Positions 52,938 through 60,744 are shown, counted from the stretch's first letter. The stretch: 64,000 bases of DNA from JAPULR01 sp963665075 (GCA_963665075.1 OY762063.1:1116001-1180000); one strand, 5' to 3'. Translations and numbers: made by a program. The notes: generated by a model not told the origin, from the sequence alone.

Positions 52938-53933
52938 ATGACCACAGGCGAAACCCACGCCCCCATCGAACGCAACATGGCAATGGAGTTGGTGCGCGTC
53001 ACCGAGGCCGCCGCCATCGCCGCCGCCCGCCACATGGGCAAGGGCGACAAGGAACTGGTGGACCAGGCCGCCGTGGACGCCATGCGCGTCACCCTGGGGT
53101 CTATCTGGATGGACGGAATCGTGGTCATAGGCGAAGGCGAGAAGGACGAAGCGCCCATGCTCTACGTGGGCGAGGAGATAGGCGACGGACACGACCCTAA
53201 GGTGGACATCGCCGTGGACCCCATCGACGGCACGACGCTGCTTTCCAAAGGACTGCCCGGCGCCATCGCCGCCATCGCGCTATCCGCCCGCGGGAATATG
53301 AAGGTGCCGTTTCAGTTCGCCTACATGAACAAGATTGCCGTCGGCAAGGCGGCCAAGGACGTCATAGACATCGACGCCCCCGTGGAGACCAACCTGCGGA
53401 ATACGGCCAAGGCTATGGGACGCAGCGTGGAGGAGTTGACGGTGGTGGTGCTGGACCGTCCGCGTCACGGCCAACTGCTTGCTGAGATTCGGGACGCGGG
53501 GGCGAGGGTGAAGCTGATAACCGACGGCGACGTTGCCGCCGGCATCCACGCCGCGCTGCCCGATTCGGGCGTGGACGTGCTGATGGGCATCGGAGGCACG
53601 ACGGAGGGGGTGTTGACCGCCGCCGCCATCCGATGCATAGACGGCGCCATCCAATGCAAGGCCTGGCCCCGAAACGACGAAGAACGACAAGCCGCGGCGG
53701 AAGCGGGCGTTGACCTGGAGCGGGTGCACACGACGATGGACCTGGTGGGAGGGGAGGACGTGTTCTTCGCCGCCACCGGCGCAAGCACGGGAGATTTATT
53801 GAGGGGCGTCCGCTTCTTCCCCAACGGCGTCGAGACCCAATCCCTCGTCATGCGCTCCCGCTCCGGCACCCTCCGCTGGATCGACTCCCTCCACGACTTC
53901 ACGAGGTTGAACAAGGCACTTTATGGGGAGTAG
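52938..53933 (+). CDS. glpX: class II fructose-1,6-bisphosphatase
   Basis: GlpX removes the 1-phosphate of fructose bisphosphate in gluconeogenesis. The 331-residue protein has GEGEKDEAPMLYVGE, VDPIDGTTLLSKG (metal ligands), GGTTEGVLTAAAIRC and the end GTLRWIDSLHDFTRLNKALYGE. It starts four bases after nadC. A class I aldolase lies 1.3 kb downstream on the other strand. Its 3' end is where a DUF4062 gene has been inserted, and a diverged second copy of the 3' end is found at 55166-55237. Confidence 0.95.
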   Translation: MTTGETHAPIERNMAMELVRVTEAAAIAAARHMGKGDKELVDQAAVDAMRVTLGSIWMDGIVVIGEGEKDEAPMLYVGEEIGDGHDPKVDIAVDPIDGTTLLSKGLPGAIAAIALSARGNMKVPFQFAYMNKIAVGKAAKDVIDIDAPVETNLRNTAKAMGRSVEELTVVVLDRPRHGQLLAEIRDAGARVKLITDGDVAAGIHAALPDSGVDVLMGIGGTTEGVLTAAAIRCIDGAIQCKAWPRNDEERQAAAEAGVDLERVHTTMDLVGGEDVFFAATGASTGDLLRGVRFFPNGVETQSLVMRSRSGTLRWIDSLHDFTRLNKALYGE

Positions 53934-54071
53934 GGCTTGGCATACAACTCACTCCCAGTTGATGACATTATGTTGCTTGCGCCAAGGAAGCCAGAGGATT
54001 AGACTCGCTTCTCGTAATCCCCGAAAACCCAACCATCCAATTGGTGCGGAAACAACGTTGAGGGAAAGGTA

Positions 54072-55013
54072 ATGGCTAAGCCAAGGATATTCGTTAGTTC
54101 AACTTTCTACGATTTGCGACAGGTTCGGGAAGACCTAGATCGGTTCATTTCAGGGTTGGGCTACGAATCAGTCCTGCACGAGACAGGAGACATCCCATAT
54201 GGCAAAGATAGACCTCCAGAAGGATACGTCCATCGTGAAATAGAAATGTGCGACATTCTTATATGCGTGATTGGAGGTCGCTATGGCACCGAATCAAAAG
54301 AACAACCCGGGTCGTCGATAACTCAACAAGAACTTGCTACAGCTATAGAAAACCAAGTTCAAGTCTTTGTATTCATCGAACAAGACGTGCATTCCGAATA
54401 CAAAACTTACCTGATCAACAAGGAAACTGCCGGAATCAAATACCAATTCGTTGATAATCCCCAAATCTACGACTTCATTGAGTCAGTATATAACCTGCCA
54501 AAAAACAATCCCATCACCCCCTTTCAGTCCGCAGCTGACATCATCGAATTCCTAAGAACTCAATGGGCTGGACTTTTCCAACGATTCCTCCAAGAGCAAA
54601 AGCGGCTCGAAGAAGTCAATGCTTTGAAAGAAATGAAGACAATAACGAGGACTCTTAGGCAACTTCTTAGCCCAATAAGGGAAGAAGGCGGTGATAGGGA
54701 CGATGCAATTCAAGACAACTTGATTGCTACGCATCCAGTGTTTCATCGATTCCGCGAGGTGACGGGAACAACATACAGAATCTTCTTCTCAAACGAACAG
54801 GAATTAGACAACTGGCTACTAGCTCAAGAGTGGAAAGCTGTCTCACCCGAAGCCTATGACGATGGCAGCTATAGGGAATGGATTAACGCGGATACAAACA
54901 AGTACATCAGACTGACAGAGGCCATATTTGACGAAGAGGGCCGGCTAAAAGTCTATAATGAAGATACTTGGAATGAGGATTGGCTACAATTGTTGAATTA
55001 CCATAGGGAGTAG
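54072..55013 (+). CDS. DUF4062 domain protein
   Basis: A 313-residue protein that starts PRIFVSSTFYDLRQVREDLDRFI, the DUF4062 signature (a TIR-like fold frequent in NLR-like and defence genes), with YGKDRPPEGYVHREIEMCDILICVIGGRYGTES over two continuous parts of the sequence and SITQQELATAIENQVQVFVFIE. The C-terminal 130 residues are helical and not recognised. Base use is unlike the neighbours: 54361-54420 has 22 G+C of 60, against 42 of 60 at 53041-53100 in glpX. It is alone, between glpX and a second glpX 3' end, so it was probably acquired by transfer. Confidence 0.85.
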   Translation: MAKPRIFVSSTFYDLRQVREDLDRFISGLGYESVLHETGDIPYGKDRPPEGYVHREIEMCDILICVIGGRYGTESKEQPGSSITQQELATAIENQVQVFVFIEQDVHSEYKTYLINKETAGIKYQFVDNPQIYDFIESVYNLPKNNPITPFQSAADIIEFLRTQWAGLFQRFLQEQKRLEEVNALKEMKTITRTLRQLLSPIREEGGDRDDAIQDNLIATHPVFHRFREVTGTTYRIFFSNEQELDNWLLAQEWKAVSPEAYDDGSYREWINADTNKYIRLTEAIFDEEGRLKVYNEDTWNEDWLQLLNYHRE

Positions 55014-55165
55014 TTAACTGTCCGCCACAGCAATATGCGACTCAGTAACAGACGATTTCCCAAGCTGAGGGTTGTGAACCCCCAAGTGTTTCCTTGCCAA
55101 GACTTGCCCAATTATGTCGTATTTCTTTAGGCAACCTTGCTTGCTATTCATTTGCCAATTACGAT

Positions 55166-55237
55166 GTGGACACCCTCTGGTGGATAGATTGCCTACACGA
55201 CTTCAAGCGGCTTAACAAGGTGCCGTACTAGGAGTAG
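55166..55237 (+). pseudogene. remnant of a second glpX 3' end
   Basis: The frame reads VDTLWWIDCLHDFKRLNKVPY and stops, against GTLRWIDSLHDFTRLNKALYGE at the end of glpX (53861-53933). At DNA level the two agree at about three quarters of 70 positions, and many differences fall in third codon positions (ATC/ATA, GAC/GAT, CTC/CTA). That pattern means that both were under protein selection after they parted. It lies 153 bases after the DUF4062 stop. Confidence 0.8.
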
Positions 55238-55248
55238 AGAGTGGGGAG

Positions 55249-56286
55249 CTACCCCGCCTCCATTCCCGCGTCGTAGCGGCCCTGGCGGGCCGCCGCGGTT
55301 ACCCGCGCGCGGTGGTGGAAGACGCGCTGGACTTCGGCGCGGTTGCCGTTATCGCCCGCCCACGCCCTTAGCGGCGCTCCCTGCAACCCCCGTCCGTAGG
55401 AGAAGCTCAACTCCCACGGCGCGCCGACTTTCTGCGCGTACCGGTTAATCGCGTCCAGGTTTGTCGTCGCCTCATCGTCGCCCTGGCCGCCTGAGAGGAA
55501 CACGATGCCCGGCACCGACGCCGGCACTGCGCTTTTCAGACACGCCACCGTCTTCTCCGCCACCTCCCCCGCGTCCGCCCGTACCGACGCCGACGCTCCC
55601 GAAAGCGCCATGTTCGTCTTCAACAGAATCCCGTCCAACGCGACGCCCTGCGCCCGCAGCTGGCGGAACATCTCCGCCAACGCCGCCTCCGTCGCCTCAT
55701 AGCACTGCTCGATGGAGTGGTCGCCGTCCATCAGCACCTCCGGCTCCACCATCGGAACCAGCCCCGCCTCCTGGCTCAGCGCCGCGAACCGCGCCAGCGC
55801 GTGGGCGTTCACGTCCAGGCAGTACGCACTGGGCATGCCCGGCCCGATGGCAATGACGGCGCGCCACTTGGTGAACCGCGCCCCCAACGAAACGTACTCC
55901 GCCATCCGCTCCCGCAGCCCGTCCAGCCCCTCCGTCACGCTCTCGCCCGGACTGCCTGCCAAATCCTTCGCCCCCGTGTCCACCTTGATTCCCGGCATCA
56001 TTCCCGTGTCCGACAGAACCTTCACCAGCGGCGTCCCGTCGTCGCTATGCTGACGAATCGTCTCGTCGTACAGAATCACCCCGCTGATGAATTCCGACGC
56101 GCCAGGCGTCCGAAACAGCATCTCCCGATAGTCCCGCCGGTTCGTCTCCGTGCTCTCGACGCCGATGCTGTCGAAGCGGCGCTTGATGGTGCCCGTGCTT
56201 TCGTCCGCCGCCAGAATCCCCTTCCCCGGCGCCACCAGCGCCCTTGCCATGTCCGAAAGCGTCTCCAATTTCGCGGTGGTTGTCAT
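55249..56286 (-). CDS. fructose-bisphosphate aldolase class I
   Basis: A 345-residue class I (Schiff-base) aldolase. Motifs are GKGILAADESTGTIKRRF, the catalytic region FTKWRAV (Lys140), PMVEPEVLMDGDHS (Glu181/Glu183) and LLKTNM with the Schiff-base Lys223, as in the animal-type enzymes. It splits or makes fructose-1,6-bisphosphate. ATG at 56286 follows GGAGGAAGG. It is convergent with glpX across the DUF4062 insertion, so the two gluconeogenic genes were probably direct neighbours before it. Confidence 0.94.
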   Translation of the reverse strand: MTTTAKLETLSDMARALVAPGKGILAADESTGTIKRRFDSIGVESTETNRRDYREMLFRTPGASEFISGVILYDETIRQHSDDGTPLVKVLSDTGMMPGIKVDTGAKDLAGSPGESVTEGLDGLRERMAEYVSLGARFTKWRAVIAIGPGMPSAYCLDVNAHALARFAALSQEAGLVPMVEPEVLMDGDHSIEQCYEATEAALAEMFRQLRAQGVALDGILLKTNMALSGASASVRADAGEVAEKTVACLKSAVPASVPGIVFLSGGQGDDEATTNLDAINRYAQKVGAPWELSFSYGRGLQGAPLRAWAGDNGNRAEVQRVFHHRARVTAAARQGRYDAGMEAG

Positions 56287-56320
56287 CGCTTTGCCTTCCT
56301 CCAATTCGTCTGTTGACTCT

Positions 56321-57220
56321 CTATAGATAAGCGCCATCCTCCCCCCTTGGATGCCGAGCGGCAAAATCCTTCGCCATCTCCTCGAAGGTGACGAAACTCA
56401 CTCCGGGGTGGCTCATAATGTACGAAGTCAGCCGTTCCAGCATCAGAATCACCTGCGGACGGCCCGCCACGTCTGGGTGAATCGTAATCGGAAACACCGC
56501 CTCGTCGTACTCCCGATAGACGTAGTCGAACTGGTCCCGCCACAATTCCTCGATGTCCCGCGGGTTGACGAAACCGTGGCTGTTCGGCGACGCCTTGATG
56601 AACATCATCGGCGGCAGATCGTCCAGGTACCAGCTGGCGGGAATCTCGATCAAATCCGTCTCCTCGCCCCGCTCCAAACGCGTCATCCACGCGTCGGCGG
56701 GCTTGGAAAAGTCAATCTTCGTCCACCTGTCGCCCACCCGCACGTAGTAACATTCGAAGTCGCGGTGCATCAGGCTGTTGTCGTAGAGGATGCCGTGCTT
56801 GAGCAGCAACTCCGCCGTCGCGTGGCTGAACTCCCACCAGGGCGCCACGTAGCCGCACGGCTTCCGGCCCCAATACTCCTCGACAAGCTCGATGCAGCGG
56901 ACCAGCACCGCCTCTTCCTGCTCCTGCGTCATGGCGATGGGGTTTTCGTGGCAATAGCCGTGGATGCCGATTTCGTGGCCCGCCTCCGCCACCATCCGCG
57001 TTTCCTTCGGAAACGACTCAATGGAATGCCCCGGAATGAACCATGAAGTCTTGATGCCCAGCCTGTCGAACAGTTTCAGCAGACGCGGCGTGCCCACCTC
57101 GCCCGCGAAAATCCCCCTAGAAATATCCCCCGGCGAGTCCTCGCCGCCGTAGGAACCCAGCCAGCCCGCCACCGCGTCCACGTGCACCCCGTAGGCGCAC
57201 AAAATCCGCTTCTCACCCAT
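56321..57220 (-). CDS. polysaccharide deacetylase (NodB fold), peptidoglycan-deacetylase/HP0310-like
   Basis: A 299-residue NodB-fold protein. The catalytic Asp is in CAYGVHVDAVAGWLGSYGG, the metal His pair in GHEIGIHGYCHENP, the substrate stretch is YVAPWWEFSHATAELLLKHG and the late motif ITIHPDVAGRPQVILMLE. It lacks a signal peptide, so a cytosolic substrate (imide, ureide or amide) is more likely than cell wall. ATG at 57220 has only a weak ribosome-binding site. The aldolase gene follows 34 bases after its stop on the same strand. Confidence 0.87.
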   Translation of the reverse strand: MGEKRILCAYGVHVDAVAGWLGSYGGEDSPGDISRGIFAGEVGTPRLLKLFDRLGIKTSWFIPGHSIESFPKETRMVAEAGHEIGIHGYCHENPIAMTQEQEEAVLVRCIELVEEYWGRKPCGYVAPWWEFSHATAELLLKHGILYDNSLMHRDFECYYVRVGDRWTKIDFSKPADAWMTRLERGEETDLIEIPASWYLDDLPPMMFIKASPNSHGFVNPRDIEELWRDQFDYVYREYDEAVFPITIHPDVAGRPQVILMLERLTSYIMSHPGVSFVTFEEMAKDFAARHPRGEDGAYL

Positions 57221-57587
57221 TTTTCCAACCCTTTCGGAAGGACGCAATCGCCCTTCGCGTCAATGCCGCTAGCATAGCATTACCCCACCGCAGGGACAAC
57301 CGGGAACGCCCGACGCCACCTATCATAGATTGGGCGCAGGGGCGTTGGATTCCCGTTTTCACGGGAATGACGGAAAGGGCCGCTCACCCTGACTAATTTT
57401 TCTCCGCTCACCCCAAGCAGCCCCCACATCCGCTCACTCTGAGCCTGTCGAAGGGTCGAGCGGAGGGGAGGGCGCCTACAAGGGGCGCTCCTACCAGAGG
57501 TCGCCCGTCTTCCCACCCCCCAACCCCTTGACTCTTTTCCGCCCCGTTGGTACAAATGCATCAACCACTTCCCGCAAGGAGGGCACC
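57221..57587. repeat. repeat-bearing gap between divergent genes
   Basis: Holds an ATTCCCGT-type palindrome (57347-57373), a partial CCGCTCACCCTGA end (57380-57392) and a full CTTCGACA-type repeat (57430-57463: cgctcactctgagcctgtcg then aagggtcgagcgg). Promoters for the deacetylase and the amidohydrolase must lie here too. I see no gene. Confidence 0.7.
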
Positions 57588-58742
57588 ATGTACGAAGGAT
57601 TCCGAGTCATCGACGCCGACGGCCATTTCTACGAGCCGCGAGACATCTGGGACCGGTACGTGGAGCCGGAATTTCACGACCGCCGCCCCAGAGTCCGCGA
57701 GATTTTCGGTCGCTCCCGCATGGACTTCGAGGTGGACGGCGTCTTCTTCAAGCAGTCGAAAATCACCGCCGCCACCACCAAGCGGTACGCCAACCAGGAG
57801 GACAAGTACGGCGACGCCTACCGCGCCTGGTGGAGCTGCGAAAGCCGCGTCAACGACATGGACAGGTACGGCTGGGACATTCAGGTTTGCCTGCCCACCG
57901 CGGGCCACGTGGGGGCGCAGATGTCCCGCACCGACGCGAAGCTGGGGGCCGCAGTCGTCCGCGCCTACAACAACTGGGCGAGGGACTACTGCGGCGAATC
58001 CCCCGACCGGGTGAAGTTCGTTTCCGTCGTCCCCGGCGGCGATGCAGCGGAGGTGGCCGTGGAAGCCCGGCGTTCCGTGGCGGAACTCGGCGCGGTCTCG
58101 TTCATCATCTCCACGCCATCCGTCGGCCACTGGTGGCACACGCCGGAATTCGACCCCGTATGGGAGGTGGCCACGGAGCTTGACGTGCCCCTGTCTCTGC
58201 ACGGCAACGAGACGAAGACGGGCGAGCCGGCCACCTATGACCGGTACAACGGCATGGGCGGCCCCTTCGAGGCCATCCACCACGCCATCAACTTCCCGAT
58301 GGAGAACATGATCGGCGTCGCTCACTTCATGCTCTCCGGCATCCTGGACCGCTACCCGAAGATGAAGCTGTCAATTCTGGAGGCGAACTGCGGCTGGCTG
58401 CCCTTCTGGTTGAGCCGGTTGGAGAATTGTTCAGATGGACGGCAGGCGGTGACCTTCGACGCGGAACCGCTTGGGGCGACGCCCTACGAGTATTTCGACC
58501 GGCAGTGCTTCATCGCCTGCGACGCCGACGAGCCCGGCATAAAATTCTGCATCGAGCACGTGGGGGACGAGAACATCGTGTTCAACACGGACTACCCTCA
58601 CGCCGACGCGCCGGACCCGTGGGAGCCGGTGCCGAACATGATGGCCCAGCCCATCTCCGACGACTCCAAGCGGAAGATCATGTGGGACAACTCGGTGCGT
58701 CTCTACGGCCCCCGCCTGCTGGAGGGCTTCAACGGGGGCTAA
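57588..58742 (+). CDS. amidohydrolase-2 / ACMSD-like metal-dependent hydrolase (copy 2)
   Basis: A 384-residue paralogue of the protein at 16630. It shares the start GFRVIDADGHFYEPRDIWDRYVEPEFHDRRPRV (one continuous stretch in the protein), the His in PLSLHGNE, MENMIGVAHFMLSGILDRYPK and the end NTDYPHADAPDPWE, all typical of the amidohydrolase-2 group of decarboxylases/hydrolases. ATG at 57588 follows AAGGAGGG. Unlike copy 1 it is not preceded by DUF1800 and NHL genes. Substrate unknown. Confidence 0.88.
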   Translation: MYEGFRVIDADGHFYEPRDIWDRYVEPEFHDRRPRVREIFGRSRMDFEVDGVFFKQSKITAATTKRYANQEDKYGDAYRAWWSCESRVNDMDRYGWDIQVCLPTAGHVGAQMSRTDAKLGAAVVRAYNNWARDYCGESPDRVKFVSVVPGGDAAEVAVEARRSVAELGAVSFIISTPSVGHWWHTPEFDPVWEVATELDVPLSLHGNETKTGEPATYDRYNGMGGPFEAIHHAINFPMENMIGVAHFMLSGILDRYPKMKLSILEANCGWLPFWLSRLENCSDGRQAVTFDAEPLGATPYEYFDRQCFIACDADEPGIKFCIEHVGDENIVFNTDYPHADAPDPWEPVPNMMAQPISDDSKRKIMWDNSVRLYGPRLLEGFNGG

Positions 58743-58765
58743 AACGCTCCTCGAACTACCAAGGG

Positions 58766-58799
58766 CCGCTCACCCTGAGCCTGTCGAAGGGTCGAGCGG
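58766..58799. repeat. CTTCGACA-type dispersed palindrome
   Basis: Reads ccgctcaccctgagcctgtc then gaagggtcgagcgg; the ends CCGCTC / GAGCGG are complementary. It lies 23 bases after the amidohydrolase stop. Confidence 0.8.
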
Positions 58800-58844
58800 C
58801 CCCTCCTACACAGGGGCGTCCATCGTGGGCGCCCTTTTCGCCAA

Positions 58845-58932
58845 AGAAAAATCCCGCTCTCTTTGACTTTCGTCGAGCGGGACATTTCCGAGTTAGCCAA
58901 CGAACGTCAGCCAAGCACTACTCTGCCAAGGT
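58845..58932 (-). ncRNA. candidate small RNA with its own promoter and terminator
   Basis: On the minus strand TTGACA (58962-58967), 17 bases, TATAGT (58939-58944) is a near-consensus promoter pointing to a region without a protein gene. The predicted RNA starts near 58932 with CACCTTGGCAG, and ends at the stem GAGCGGGA/TCCCGCTC plus TTTTTCTTT near 58845, so it is about 88 nt. Its first eleven bases are exactly complementary to CTGCCAAGGTG of the tRNA-Gly anticodon arm just upstream. The 5' part folds as GCAC-loop-GTGC with TTGGCAG in the loop. This is a prediction only. Confidence 0.5.
58847..58882 (-). terminator. intrinsic terminator on the minus strand
   Basis: GAGCGGGA and TCCCGCTC (58875-58882 and 58852-58859) make an eight-base stem, which read on the minus strand is followed by TTTTTCTTT. 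It can end transcripts from the tRNA-Gly gene and from the promoter at 58939-58967. Confidence 0.7.
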
Positions 58933-58938
58933 GCCTAC

Positions 58939-58967
58939 ACTATATAAGACCCCTGACACACTGTCAA
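58939..58967 (-). promoter_or_regulatory. sigma70 promoter between tRNA-Gly and the terminator
   Basis: TTGACA, 17-base spacer, TATAGT, read on the minus strand. It lies downstream of the tRNA-Gly gene, so it does not serve it; the only sequence it could express is the short stretch up to the terminator at 58847. Confidence 0.65.
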
Positions 58968-58980
58968 TGTCTGCAATAAC

Positions 58981-59066
58981 ACCCCTGGCGGGATTCGAAC
59001 CCGCAACCTCCACCTTGGCAGGGTAGTACTCTGTCCGTAGTACTCTGTCCATTGAGCTACAGGGGT
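58981..59066 (-). tRNA. tRNA-Gly (GCC)-like with a 14-nt tandem duplication
   Basis: On the minus strand the acceptor is ACCCCTG / CAGGGGT, the anticodon stem is CTACC / GGTGG around CTGCCAA (anticodon GCC), and the T arm has GCGGG-TTCGAAT-CCCGC. Between the D arm and anticodon arm a perfect 14-base tandem duplication (59023-59036 and 59037-59050, GTAGTACTCTGTCC on the plus strand) adds a second copy of the D-arm 3' half. CCA is not encoded, unlike in the four other tRNA genes here. A TATACT box (59073-59078) lies right before it. It may be a mutated gene or a pseudogene. Confidence 0.75.
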
Positions 59067-59137
59067 AAAGATAGTATACGCCTACCTTCCCCTTCTTGTC
59101 TTTAGATTCAGGCTTATACGCCAATCAACAACCTTTC

Positions 59138-59165
59138 CGTAGGGGCGGTTCGCAAACCGTCCCTA
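59138..59165. repeat. GGGGCG-type palindrome
   Basis: gtaggggcggttcgc then aaaccgtccctag; arms GGGGCGGTT / AACCGTCCC. Same design as 24543-24568. Confidence 0.65.
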
Positions 59166-59193
59166 GAAACTCGCCAACTCCGCGTCTTAACCC

Positions 59194-60150
59194 CTAGCCC
59201 AGCGCCTCCTCCAACGCAGCCTCCAACTCCGACGCCGTCGAGTATGCCTCGAACCGCTCCGTCACCACCCCGTCGCTATCCATCACGAACACCCACGACT
59301 CGTTCGTCCACTCCGGCACGCTGGTCAACCCCCATTCGTCCATGATGGGCGACGTTCGCGCCCGGCTCAGGTCGCCCTGCACCTCGTGGGGATTTTCGTA
59401 GACTTCGACGTGGATGAAGCTGGCCCGTCCCTCATACTTCCGGCGCACCTCGCTGACCGTCTCCACCTGCGGGCCGCACGTCGCCGAGGTGCAGAAGGAC
59501 GGCGTCGCGAACACCACCATAGTCGGACGCCCCTGCCCCAGCGACTCCGCGACGCTCATAGAATACAACTCCGCATCCGGCTCGTGAGCCGACGACAACT
59601 CCTCCAACGGCGCGCCGTCGCCGACAGTCCGATTCACGCTCGCCGGCGCTTTGTCGCCGATGTCCACCACGCTGAACCCGTCCGTCACCTCCATCTCCAT
59701 TATCGCCTTGCGAGACTCTCCCTCCTCTTGCCCCTCAACTTCCAGCCTCCACAATCCAACCCTGTCGAAGGACAACTCCGTGACGTAGCTGCCCCGCGTT
59801 CCGTAGGGCCAGAGATTGAAGCCCGCTGTCGCCGTCTCATGCGGCCCATCGACGGAGCCGTCATCCCCCACGAAAAACGTAGACACCTCCACCTCCGGCA
59901 CGGTGACGAGGGCGCGCGCTCCCGTGAGCAGGAACGCCACCCGCTGGCTCCCCGGACGCAGCACCGTCGTCCCCAGAATTCCGTCCCAGTCCGTCTCCAC
60001 TTCAGGCGTCGGCGCGGGAGTCGATGCAGCCGCTTCCGGCGTTGGCGTCTCCGTTGCCGTCGGAGAAGGCGTCGATTCGTCGGAGCCGCAGGCCGGCAAC
60101 AGACCCGCCATCGCCAATACCGAAAATATCAACAAAGCCGCGTATTTCAT
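59194..60150 (-). CDS. thioredoxin-fold lipoprotein
   Basis: A 318-residue lipoprotein (Cys21 in GLLPAC) with a Thr/Pro/Glu linker at 25-52, a beta-rich middle domain (55-160, possibly Ig-like: GLWRLEVEGQEEGESRKAIMEMEV) and a C-terminal thioredoxin-like domain (210-318) in which TPSFCTSATCGPQVE has CxxxxC in place of CxxC. The FIHVEVYENP and VPEWTNESWVFVMDSDG segments fit a SCO1/peroxiredoxin-like fold. It may be an extracytoplasmic thiol or copper protein. ATG at 60150 is chosen because the signal peptide begins there. Confidence 0.8.
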   Translation of the reverse strand: MKYAALLIFSVLAMAGLLPACGSDESTPSPTATETPTPEAAASTPAPTPEVETDWDGILGTTVLRPGSQRVAFLLTGARALVTVPEVEVSTFFVGDDGSVDGPHETATAGFNLWPYGTRGSYVTELSFDRVGLWRLEVEGQEEGESRKAIMEMEVTDGFSVVDIGDKAPASVNRTVGDGAPLEELSSAHEPDAELYSMSVAESLGQGRPTMVVFATPSFCTSATCGPQVETVSEVRRKYEGRASFIHVEVYENPHEVQGDLSRARTSPIMDEWGLTSVPEWTNESWVFVMDSDGVVTERFEAYSTASELEAALEEALG

Positions 60151-60456
60151 GTATAGATTACGCACGAACACCCCCGCGGGATTCAATTTTCTCCGTCTAT
60201 TCTACAGCAGCAGCGACCCTTCGGGCTTTCCGCAATGCCCGCCCACTCTCTCCCCCACAAACCCGAAGTGACAACTTTTAGTTGCCGAGATAATCCTTCC
60301 TCTGTTACCCTACCTCCATGAAGAGTTCATCGCCCAGACAAAAGTACATCTTCACCATCAGGGGCTACAGCCGCGTCGGACACCATCCGACGTCCCAATA
60401 CACGAGTCGTTTCCCGGATTTTTTGAAATTCATGCCTATCTCTTCCCTAAAAGGCC
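60151..60456. other. intergenic region upstream of the divergent lipoprotein and leu genes
   Basis: No gene is evident. Two short frames starting near ATG 60318 and on the other strand have no family features. It must contain the promoter of the minus-strand lipoprotein gene, but I see no clear boxes. Confidence 0.4.
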
Positions 60457-60531
60457 ACTAGTCGTTTTGTCAAACGACTAGTTCCTGAATCTCCCGATAT
60501 ATTGACAAACCCGCCGCAATTTATGTTAAAT
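60457..60531 (+). promoter_or_regulatory. leuA promoter with an upstream perfect dyad
   Basis: TTGACA (60502-60507), a 17- to 18-base spacer and TTAAAT (60526-60531) form the promoter. Nineteen bases upstream of the -35 box lies the perfect inverted repeat ACTAGTCGTTT / AAACGACTAGT (60457-60467, 60472-60482) with a TGTC centre, a good candidate operator for a dimeric regulator. Confidence 0.65.
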
Positions 60532-60600
60532 TCAGCACAGCAAAAAAGGGCGGCCTCGATGAGCAGGTCGCCACGCGAAAATCCGCTTCGGAGAAAGGTC

Positions 60601-60681
60601 ATGGAGGCAAAGCGCGTAGACCGCCGGAACGCTGGGGTATTGGCACGGCTCCAGTGGGCGGCCTGCGTTCCCCTTACGTAG
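60601..60681 (+). CDS. possible leader peptide upstream of leuA
   Basis: A 26-codon frame (MEAKRVDRRNAGVLARLQWAACVPLT when split as MEAKRVDRRNAGV and LARLQWAACVPLT) follows GGAGAAAGG by three bases. Its stop lies inside the hairpin that precedes the leuA ribosome-binding site. It has three Leu codons and four Ala, without a run of Leu, so classical attenuation by leucyl-tRNA is not obvious. Confidence 0.35.
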   Translation: MEAKRVDRRNAGVLARLQWAACVPLT

Positions 60682-60736
60682 CCTTTGGCAGTCCGACCCC
60701 AACCCATCAGCCCACACCAAAGGCAGTAAGAGGAGG
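60673..60736 (+). promoter_or_regulatory. leuA leader hairpin next to the ribosome-binding site
   Basis: CTTAC and GCCTTTGG (60673-60677, 60681-60688) pair with CCAAAGGC and GTAAG (60717-60724, 60726-60730). The stem ends directly against AGGAGG (60731-60736), so folding could change access of ribosomes to leuA. No T-run follows, so it is not a terminator, and the T-box consensus is absent. Confidence 0.5.
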
Positions 60737-60744
60737 AACCCCAA

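Noticed and set aside
60532..60744. T-box riboswitch upstream of leuA
   Set aside because: The conserved T-box sequence GGGTGGTACCGCG-type and a following terminator are absent.
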